Shown piece by piece: positions 11,301 through 23,355 of a DNA stretch of 64,000 bases. The notes beneath the pieces are model-generated. The model was given only the letters and a program-made list of their open reading frames with translations, made no database searches and had not been told where the DNA came from. The position numbers and the translations under genes are program-made. Origin of the DNA: Bimastos eiseni (lineage: Eukaryota; Annelida; Clitellata; Crassiclitellata; Lumbricidae); the NCBI GenBank assembly GCA_959347315.1, contig OY365811.1:30534904-30598903 (forward strand), read 5' to 3'. Each line of letters starts with the position of its first letter. The stretch's first letter is position 1.

Positions 11301-14300
11301 TAGAACTCAGTGGCTTCAAAAATGCACGCAGCCAAGGATACAACAACGACCCCTATCAACAATGCGTCCGCATATTTTTATAAGTGCTTAGCTCCAGTGA
11401 TTTCAGAGTGAGTTTTGATTACAGCTTTGGCTAAAAGATCATGCTCATGATTCATGCAGTGTTTTTATACGCATTTTATCTGTCATGGACACCTTGGTCA
11501 TGTTTGTTTTGTTACAAATGTTATCATAAAATGATTAATCGCAAAACATTTTCATTCACCAATTTAATTGACTGCTTGCCAGATGACGTCAAAGTGACTT
11601 CCATATGTGATAATTTCCAGTTTATTAATATCATTATCAATAATAATTATTATGAAGTGTATTTTATTACAACTACTTGAAATGGGATTTCATAAATTCT
11701 CTTTTTTTAACTTTTTGCGGCATTAAATGTTTTTTGATCATCAAAAATCTTTGGTTGCACTCATTAAAACTGATATAACTTTTGTTCTATTTGAAATATT
11801 TTAATCAATTTTGGCGGTTATTCGGAAATATGAATTGGCTTTCAGCCTGTAAAATTTCATTTAATATTTCCTACTTTTGGCAGAAATATTAGCAAAATCC
11901 ATAGGGATCACATTTTTGGCCCACCCTGTATATATGTATATAAATATTTATGTACATATATCACTGATTCAGAGGAGACAGGTTTGTCGTGAAAATGTGG
12001 CACCCCTACCTGTAGACGAAGCACGCAGCCAAGGATACGACGACGAGCATTGTTCCAAGGACACACGTGACGATGGCATATTCTGGAAAAGCCTCTGCAA
12101 CACAACGCAGTTCTCAAGAAGACGTGTCTATGCATCAGGACTCTTAATATAGCTCATTTTGAGCATCTCTTGAAGACGCTGTTACACAAGACAATACTCG
12201 GGTAATAGAGTTGCCGAAGGCAATAAAGCGTTCACGAGATATCAGCTGCAAAATGTCTGCTAAATGAAAACAAGTATGAAACTTTTATATCAGAGTATAA
12301 TCGATCAATCGAATCGTAGAGTAAATTTATTGAATAACAAACGGACACTCATCAATAATACTGATTGATTCGATTACAATTGAGACGATTGAAGCAATCG
12401 ATTCACGTATTGATTCATTGATTGTTTGAATGAGTGAAGGAATCAGTGAACGGTCATCCTGCATCTAACCAGGAAGTGAAAATTCTTTATATGTAAAATA
12501 ACAGATGTTATCGATGCTCTCACCACGTAACTACGAGGATTTACCCTGACAGATGACTCAATGTTTAAGAGATTCTTTGCAGTGGATTACTTCTGACAAT
12601 GTTTTATAAACTATCTTAATTATTATTAAATTTGCTACGCTGTGAAGGAGTTTGACAGGTGGCCTGTGGTCATGAATATTTTGTTTATCAAATGCCTGAC
12701 GAAAAGTCATGAGCCTAATGAATCTGGGCCAATAATTAGCTTACACTCTATAATGGCGCCTGAGTAGGTGTGTATATACTCACATTACTTACTTAGACTT
12801 AGTTCCCCCGTTCCTTTTAGGACATTGGTCAATAAGAGATCTCCATCTTCTAGCTCACACTACACGCGCAATAAAAGTGAATAACAAATGAAGTTAAAAA
12901 GAAACAATTAAATGAGATGAGAAGACAGACTGAGGAAGCATACCAACCGTCTTTAGGGCAACCGAGACCATCGAATCCACACTTGGGGGTATCTGGAGGC
13001 GGGGAGGTTCGTCCCCCAGCCCAGTGGATCTTCCTGTCCTCAAATTCTTCATAGACCTTACGGTCGCTATAATAGTTGGCCACAACCTGTGGGCATTGTG
13101 CAATGCAATCTGTATCTTATACATAATTAGCTCAGTTGATAACACGAAATATTTTTTATGATTAGTGTGAACATTTACTTATGTGACACATTTCAGAACG
13201 GTTTTATTATTATTATTATTTTATTTTTTCTGAAATTTGATATCGCCCTTCTTCAAAAATTTTTGCTCAGAAATGCACACGCCTCGACTCGACGGCACAC
13301 TTGCAGTTGTAGGCTACTGCAGAGCATTATTGCATGTGAAGGACTTACTCAAGGTCCCTACACAGTGACACCTCGGACGAGGGTCGAGCCCGCTCACTCA
13401 GCACACACTGAGCGTTACGGGCCTACCGTTCTAACCAATCGGCTACCGTGCCACACTAGTAGAAGTTTTAGTACCGGTAGAAGTCTTAATTATCACTTAC
13501 CTACATTTGCTGCAAATTACATCAGTTATTCACTTTCACCTAATAATTATGAGTTTTACTTCATCCGTCAGTCAACCAACCTTTATCTTATCGATTGACT
13601 TCTAATGCGTCATAATTTATGCAATTTATTTATCTCATAATTTGTCATCATGTAGGTATTATACTTTACATGATATCGTTATTGGCCCTACACAGATTCT
13701 TTTATCTAAACTATTTAAGCATTATCCGAACGTGTTATGAGTTAAGCCAGCAAAACTCTAAAGACCATGCCTACAGAAACGCTCATTTCGGTTACTTCAC
13801 ACATAGCCTTAAACTATACAGGAGTGAATTAAATAGGATTTAATTTCTTATGAAACCATCGTATAGCATGAGATTCCTGTATATGAGATCACAAAAAATG
13901 AGATTACATCGCATAATATTGCATAACATGAGATTATATCGCACGGTATTGCTTGGACTTTAGATTACTTCGCATGATGTTGCAAGACATGAGACGTCAC
14001 AGAATTAGAGGATTCTTCAGACCTGGAAGATTCCTGTTTCTGGGTTCATATCGAGGAGCGAATAGTCTGCGTTGCGATCTCCATTCTCATCAATATGAAC
14101 GGTTCCTGTGATTCCTAGCATTCCAAACACACGCACCATTGAGATCCCGTCAACCACAGATGAAACACAAACGAAACACATATAAAAACTGTCGAAATAC
14201 AGAGGAAACACAGACAAAAGACTGACGAAACACAGACTAAATACAGACGAAACACAGAAGAAAAATTCAAGAAACATAGACGAAACACAGACAAAGACTG

Positions 14301-15852
14301 ACGAAACATAAATGAAGCATAGAAAAAAACTGACGATACATAGTAGAGACTATACTTGTGCACATACAGGCTCAAAACGACAGAATATATCACTTACATT
14401 GTTTTATTATTTACTTTTCATCAAAACACTTCACACTGCATTCTAATCGCACTTAGAGGGAGCCAAAAGCTAAGTCAAACTGAGATAACATTTTTGCCAT
14501 TTTGACAGATATTGACTGATTTCTGCACTTGATGTACAGATCCAGCTGAAGAATGATCGATCCAAACCGTTTTATGCTGTAAATGACCTGACACCATTGT
14601 AAATAACTTGATGCTATTGTAAGTGACATGAAGTTATTGTAAATGACCTGATGCAGTGGTAAATGACCCGATGCTATTGTAAATGACCCGATGCTCCTGT
14701 ACATGACCTGATGTCATTATAAATGACTTGATGCTGTTGTACATGACCTGATACTGTTGTAAATTACCTGATATTGTTGTAAATGACGTGATGCTATTGT
14801 AAATGACCTGATTCTATTGTAAATGACCCGATGTCTTCGTGAATGACCTGGTGCTATTGTAAATGATCTGATGCAATTTTAGATAACCCAATGCCCCTGT
14901 CAATGACCTGATTCCATTGTAAATGACTTGATGCTGTTGTAAATGACCTGACCTTCGAAAGTCCGATTCCACATCCTTAGAGTCATTTGCGTTCCGTCCT
15001 TCGGGTTCATTCCCGCAGCCAGTGTTTCATTCAGAGCCAAAGCGTAGAGAATAACCGCATCGTGAAAGGCACCGACGAAGCTGTTAACCTGCGAAACGCC
15101 GTTTGCAATTGTAGCAGTAAATGTAATCTTAAAAATACGCATTCGTAATAGTAAACTCCGAATATCTAAGGCACTTCTCTACAGCTATAGGCGTAGGGTA
15201 CCAACCTGTACACGTCGTATCGAAGGGGCTGAACTCGATGTCCAGTGGATGTACGAGTCCAGTTGCCAGTGAGACCAGAGAGATAGACTGAGAGAGGAAG
15301 CGGGGGCGGAGAAATAGTAGGAGGAGGAATAGGAGGAGGAGGAGGAGGAGGAGGAGGAGGAAGAGAAGGAGTAGGAGGAGGAGGAGGCAGAACAGTTGCA
15401 AGGGCGGGTTTCGTTGAGGACGAGACGGCTAGGATAAAGGCAAACAATGGGATTTATTATGGTAGAAATTCTTGAATGGGTGAGACATCATTTGGAATGG
15501 AGAACTCGTGGGGGTCAAATGGAGAATGAGTTTGTGGCAGATGAGGGAAGCTTAGTGGAACAGACAATGTGCGGAATTCCGACGATTATTCGCTCCATAA
15601 TCGACGTGCAGTGTGGATAATACTGGATATGGATCTGCTGGAGAACTTGAAGCGGGTAATGACTGAGATGCGGGAAGGAGTAAGATAGGAAGAGAATCGG
15701 ACGAAGAGGGGTTGTAGTGGCTGGGAGTGGTGATGGTAGGGATTTGTAGGCAGGCGATACGGATGCAGAGTAGAGCTTTATATTCCCAGTTATCTAGCGT
15801 TAAAAATGTGCCAAGGAAATCAAATATGCTTATTATTAATTATTATTACTAA

Positions 15853-15888
<36 letters not shown>

Positions 15889-18800
15889 CATTATTATTAT
15901 TAATGTCATTGAATATAAGTAATCGTGTTTTGTCAATTCGAATCCTATCCAACTGATCAAGGCCTTGATCTGGTGACTGATTCTATCAAATCGAATCTAA
16001 TTCAATTCAAATCAATTCAAATTAAATTAAATGTGATCAATTTCATTCCAATTTACTTTATTCTGGCTATTGTTATGTTCCACGTTCGTCCTAATCCATT
16101 GAATGTTATTCCCTGTCCAAATAAGAACATAACAAATCCTAAGCCTGGAAGACGCTGAAAGTTGCGTCAGATTTTACTGCGTTGCGCCTCTTACGTAAGC
16201 TGCGTGTCAACTCACCTCATCGTCACCATAGACTGAGTTTCCGTGTTGATCTTTTGCCTTCTTCTTGACCTCATCGGAGAACAAACGGTACTTTGGGCTG
16301 TCTGGTTTACGAAGGGTGATCGTCATCAACGACTCATAGATGCGCTTTGCCTTGTCATTGCCTTCGTCTGAATCGCTTGCGTTGTACCATGGCCGCTCCA
16401 ACATTTCTTTGCTTCAACACATGATATAATTCACACTAGGACGCCATTAAGAGTATGCGTGAAAAGGCTCATGCATGCAGGCATACAAATGAACGACCGA
16501 CCAATAGTGAATTGGCTAAAGGGCGAGCAAGGCAACATTTAACGAAGTAGGAAGCAAACATAATGGTAAAAGTAATATGCAGAGGCTGCAGACGTGAGAG
16601 GTGCACCTAAAACAATTGATATAGGGCCAAGTTGTACATATGACAGATGAAGATGATATAACGAAGACGTAACAAATGAAGGTATAATAAAAAGGTGAAC
16701 GTGAAACAACAGCGAAGGCGACATAGACGTGAGGGCAAAGATACAATGGTACAAATTTATATCGAGATCTAATCGTAAGCTTCAAAACACATCTAACGCA
16801 CCATTCGGAAGCTAAGCGGGGCACCAGCTTATTCATGAGCGTCGAATGACTCGAGTTACAAGGCAAAGGCAAGTGACAAGAGAAACAAGGGCAAGGGTGA
16901 AAATATACAAGTGAAAACATGGGACTTTCGGGACCCTCTTTTATTGACTTTTGGTAATCTGGTAGATGGCGCAATCGATCCATTTCCTTAAGAGATTATT
17001 TATGATGTAAACTTGCCGGAGTGAGCTCCTCAAGGAGGATTCGCTAGAGTGGTTAAACAATATTTAAAATTTTGGATTTTTGTCATTTTTTTCTCAATGT
17101 TTAAGTTACGCCCGTAGATATTTGGCACATTGTATTGTCATGCAAGCGTGAAATGTACGCAAAATTTCAGATCTGTAGGTCGACGGGAACAAACCGAAAA
17201 GAGAGTTGAAAAAACTTCGACAATCCGGCCATGACAAATTCTACGCAATCCAAGTTAAATAAAGGAGGGTAAAAAGTAATACACTGAATCTAATGTAGTC
17301 ATTTATGTAGAGCGCGTAGAGAAGCATGACATCGTTGTTTGAAAGAGCCTTCAACTGCGGTACCAAATAAATCTGACATCAACATTTCAGTTTAACCATT
17401 CAACCTGCGTTGGTAACTTAGTATGCCAGCCCTACGATCACGAAGGAATTGGAACCTGAGTTAGCATAAGACATCCTGATAACAAATGGACAGTAACACA
17501 TCAAAGAAGCCGAAACAGTCTTATTTCATTGCGCTTCAAAGCGTCATTTCCTCATTCCCAAGTCGACAGCGCCCGGCACCCAATCTGCGATGCACTGTAC
17601 AGTTACGTAATGTGATACTGTTGAACTTGTTCCAACGCGATTTGATGTGATGATGCTATGTTATTTGAAGAATGGAATACATGCAACAATTGAGATAAGC
17701 AACAAGTTATCAATCAATCAAGCAATCAGTGTCAATTTGATATAGCGCCCCTTCAAGGTATCTACCCAGAGGCGCTCCCGGTCTGACTACGGCTGAAAAA
17801 GCCGGATTTCGATGAACATTAAGTTAGTGTGATAGGCGATGATTGATGTTACAATAACGAATGCTATTAACTAATTCATTCGAAATATATGTACTATACT
17901 CTGCCACATCACATACAACACACAAGAGTTGCCGTTTTGTGTACCGTAATGTACTGTAACGCATTGTTGTCTACCAATTTTCTCTAGATTAAGGGATGGT
18001 AGGTGTTCCGTGTCTTTATTTCCAGTGAATTATACACTAGCGCGATATAAGTCACTGATTACAATTACAATGTTACATCATGCAGTTTTTTACGATACGA
18101 TGTTAGGTTATTTCATCAGCTGCAGCGCATTTTATTGCGGTTTATTGATAAACAGCTTTTTACAATAGTATGGTATCACTGCACTGAAAAATCGGCGACC
18201 TTTATACAATGCTGTTGAGCTTTCTGCAAGTCTTGAGGAAATGCTTACATTTTATCCACAATGAGTGATCGTTGGATTTGCCTTGTCCTGCTTGTGATTC
18301 AGCAGAAATGTCCTTACACCTGGCCCTATTACTAAGTGCATGTCAGACGACTATAGTTGTTGATGTCGTAGTCGATCTGAATCCACCGTCATTAAGCATT
18401 GGTATATCGTCATTAAGAATGGATCCTTCGTCACTATACGAACGGATTCTTTGCAGTGGCAATCAATGCTATTAAGGCATAAGCAGCATCACAATGCGAA
18501 CCACGACAAACACCAAGGCGTCTTTACTTCCAGAATCAGCCACGATCCAGAAACTGGATCATAGATAATCATGGGTCCCATTCATATATATATATATATA
18601 TGTAAATATATACATACATATATATGTATATATTACTATATACATATATATATGTATATATTACAGTGAACATATTAAGCATCCATGATATCATGCTTAC
18701 ATATGGAGAAATTGCTAAATATATATGTGTGTACAATAATGAGAAATACAATATCGATCTATGTCACATACACATTTAAATACTTGTTATGTATATTCAT

Positions 18801-21800
18801 TATATGTCATGTCATGTCACATCGTCATCGTCGCTTAGCGACGGTTGACTACATGAATGAGAGAGTGATGTCCAATGCTTTCTGTCTCTTACGATGTTCA
18901 TTAAGCTTGTGCCTCTTAAACCAGTCCACGCCATGACTGTCAAACCAGCAGATTCCACTATACCCAACAGCACACTGTTCTCAATATTGTCTTTAGGCTG
19001 TCTCACGATGTGCCCGAAGTACCGCAGTTTTCTGGGGTTGATGTGACCCATTTATTATATATATACACTTGTAATATGCTGATGACCAGTTAGAGTGGTT
19101 TAATTGTATGTCATAAAAAGCTAATTAACGGCTGCTTCACAAATAAATAATCTTGCATGAATATATTTCTCATAAAATTATTACGTTGACCGTATATATA
19201 GTGTGAGAGATAAGGAAGCGAACCTAAGACAGAACCACATCTTACCAAGACCCAGGGAGTTCTATGGTCTCCACAGTTTACCACTTGAGCACCACCAATA
19301 AGATTAAACCGTATCTAGAGCCGCAGGAGGTCAGTAAAATGTCATTGTCTACCGGGGCAAAGTCGGCAGAGACATTGGACAGAGCTAAAAGTGAACAACA
19401 CACCCACCTATTCTGATCATATTTAATGATCTTACGTGATCTTCCCACTTTCACCTGAGGCGACTTAGAGCAATCCGACACTCCGTCTGTGTCTCCTCCT
19501 CCTCATTCTCCTCGTCCTTTTCCTCGTCCTCCTCCTTCTCCTACTCCTCCTCTATCCTCCTCCTTCTGCTTCTCCTCCTCTTCCTCCTCACTCTCAAGCT
19601 CCTCCTTCTTCTCCTTCTCCTCCTCCTCCTTCTCCTCCTCCTTCTCCTACTCCTATTCCTCCTTCTCCTCCTCCTTCTTCTCTTCCTCCTCCTCCCCCTC
19701 CTCCTCTGTCTTTACCCCTATTGCCAATATGTCTTCATCTGTTCCTGACTCGATCAACGTAATTCCTGTTTGGTTTGTTTTCAATAAGTTCGTCTCTTTC
19801 CACTTCAGTCGGTTCTAAACGCTGAAGCAAGACTAGTAGCTCGACCTCCTCGATCGCTCAACATAACTGACTTCATGCTTGACACATTCATTGGCGCCCA
19901 TTTACATCTTGGGTTCAACTCAAGATCTTCACATTAATCTACCGTTCGTAAATTAGCCAAATCCTACGTGACCATATCCATAGCCTGCCGCCGTCCTCTG
20001 TCGCTTATTATTTTTAACCAGAGACGCTCTCTTAACTGGCATTATCAATTTGTCCCGCGAGCTAAGAGAGCAATGACTAAATCACGATTCTCTGCCTTCG
20101 TTGGCCCTGCACGATAGAACCAGCTCCCTCCTCTGGCATGTTCTTACTTACTAACTGGTGAGCCAAGTGCCACATTTTGCTGTCTCAACACCCCTTCCTA
20201 TTCTCAGGGTCTGGAAGCACCTCTGTTTGGTGTGCACAGAGAGAGACGCTATATAAATCAACAAAATATGTTATTATGTTATGAACCATACGTAATTATT
20301 AAAATAGGCGCATCTATATCAAATATGCATGTATACGTGTTTGACATATAAATATTAATATATAGGCCTAATATATAACATATATTAATACATAGTCCTA
20401 TAGTCCTATACGTGTGTATTTGTATGTATAGTCTTGTATATGTGACCCTCGCTTAAACGTGCTGAAGCCACCAAAGGCAGCTTAGAAACGACAGAGATTT
20501 CCATAGTAACTAAAGTTTTAGGTCCCTATACTCAGATAGGTGAGACTATTTGCCCACTTCTAGATAGATGGTTTCATGCATTTCAATGCTGTACACATGA
20601 GTGACTTTCCGTATATATGACTGAATCGTCGAGGCCCAGCCTGACATCGGTTTTAGACGCATGAAGTCTGTTCGATTGGCAACAGAAGCTACAGAGAGAA
20701 GTTTTGGAGGAGCCAGTGACTAACACCTTTTAATTTTTAAGTTCATATCTGACACCTCTTATATATTTACTTGGCCTATATGTACATTCTGACATTATTA
20801 ATTTACACAATGATGTGTAACTATGATACGGCTCGTGACGTTTTGGCGCAGACCTCTGATACAATATAGTATGGTATATAATACTTCAGTGTCGTAAATT
20901 ATATCACATGTCATATCAGGTTAAGCCTCACGAGCGTCGGTAGTAGAATTGGGAACGGGGAAAGGAATCTGTTTAACTAGCGCCAGGACCAATGAACTGT
21001 TAAAATGGGAACTGGATTGAAGAATTGTGCTTAAATGGAAGCTGGATTGATAAGAAATAATGCCGTTTAAATGGAATCTGGATTGATGAAAGAATCATAC
21101 TTCAATCATAGCTGAATTTATGAAAGGAATCATGCATAAATGGAAGCTGGATTGATGAATAGAATCATGCTTAAATGGAAGCTGGATTGATAAAAATAAT
21201 GCCGTTCTATTGGAAGCGGAAATAATGAAATGATTTTGACTAGCAGTGCTCGACGACGAGTAGAATTTTCGTATCCATCCCGCTTCTCTTTAAGAATGAT
21301 TCTTTTCATCATTCCAGCTCCCAGTTTAGCAGAATTCTTTTAATCGATCCAGCCTCACATTACGTCATATATTGTATCGGTGATCTGCGCCAAACGTTCT
21401 GCTTCGAACTATACTGTCATGTCATCAACACCGGAAGCCTCGAGATCAAGACTTAGAACATCAAGATCAGGACCTTTGGTCTCAAGATCAAGACCAGAAC
21501 TTTGAAAACTCACCACCGTGAATCCTTTATCTTATTAAACTGAAATAGCTCCAAATACAGAATTCGTGTTTACAAAAGTCCGTCATGCAAAATGTTATTC
21601 CAAATGCACGTTGGAATTTAGAAAAACTTCTCGTTCAGAGTTTTATGACCATGAAGCGACCTGTGAGGCTTCATCATGTGAAAAGTACGTTCTACACTAA
21701 TTAAAGTTCTTGGCACAAACACAGCAGTCTGTAAAGTCTTGATACAATTGAACAAATACAGGTCCTGCTTTGTATAATCCTCCCATGTTCTGGCTTCTGA

Positions 21801-23314
21801 AACTAGTCCAGGCTGGGCTGGGGGCTGGGCTGATACGATGATTTTTATTGACCAACTAAATTGTATCCATCCGAAGAACGTTGTCACATGATTCAAAGAG
21901 ACTTGATTGGGTTTGTCTACAAATGCAAGTTTGTATGTAGCAGTCAAACTGTCCTCGAGACAGTTTGACTGCTACATAATTATTACATAGTTTTATGCCT
22001 ATAGCATTTTATAGCGATAGGTGGTGGCAGAGGCGTCCAGATAGGGGAGTTCCGGACGCAAATCCACTCAGGAGGGATTGACGCCCCTGGGTGGTGGTGA
22101 GACAAAGACATGCGCAAGGGTGCAATCTCCAACACAGAGGCACGGAACACGATTCGATAATATATAATTCATGATGCCCTTCCAATGGCAATTCTTATAT
22201 TGCTTGGAGGCGACATTTGATTCGTATATAATGTATTTCAATCAGCATGTAATTTGTCATCTTTAGGCTAAATCGCTAATATTCATTAACGTGACATTCA
22301 CAAAATTAGATTTTTTAACTTTCATTTGATTAAAGTTAACTGATTCATTTCGAAATTTGATCAAAATTAATTATTAAAATGCGTTGAATCGCTGTGAATC
22401 AATGCTTCAAAATATCTCCATAATACCCAAGGTCTCAGTTCATTGCGTTGACTCGAATTGGACAAAAGCTTCTAAATAAGACCTGGGGTCTTATTTCACT
22501 GCATTGACTAGTTATTGATAAATACTAAGAAATTTGAGCATATTGCCTTAGGAATTAGCTCACTGCGTCGACTCGTGCTGGAAGCATGCTTCCAAATATG
22601 ACTCTATTACCGCAGGTTTTAGCTCGTACCGTTGACTGGCTGTGGAACAGGGAAATAATTTGTTAATTTACGTTATTGGCTAAAAACCACGGTGTCATCA
22701 GAATACACTTTCCCGTAAACTACCGGCCATAGCCTACTACGCCCACTGGTCGTCTTTCTCTTCCGATATATATTTAGAGAATACAATTCCTGACAGCATG
22801 GCCTTTTCTATAGCTGTACGATGGTTAAAACTGCAAATCAATACATTTCCACCTTAGCCAACCGATTTCCGACCTCTAGCTTTTGACCTGGAACCGAACC
22901 CAATCCTACACGTAACCGACCAATTTTTAACACTCTGAACTTCAGCGAATGAGCATGACCTCCCAACTCGGCCCTTTGACGGACGTTTGAGAAATCATAG
23001 GAAACGATCGTTATTTATTTGGGTCACTAGAGTCCTGGCAAGCGCCTTTAACTGTGATAGATTCAAAACGCTCGTGTTTCACCGCACCTATCCAGCAATG
23101 ATGTATCTATGTATTTCTGTATCTCTGTATGTATGCATATCGGCATGCCTGTCGCTATGTCTATCTGCATGTATGTCTGTGTTTTTGTCTGTCTGACTGA
23201 CTATATGTTTGTCTATCTGTCTGTCTGTCAGCATGCCTGTCCGTCTCGCTGTATGCATGTTTCTCTGTCCATCTGTATGTCTGAATGTATGTATGTGTGT
23301 CTGTTTGTCTTCAT

Positions 23315-23355
<41 letters not shown>

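Noticed and set aside
12945..12953. Alternative donor GTATGC for exon e
   Set aside because: It would create TGA across the junction with exon f. The donor four bases upstream keeps the frame.
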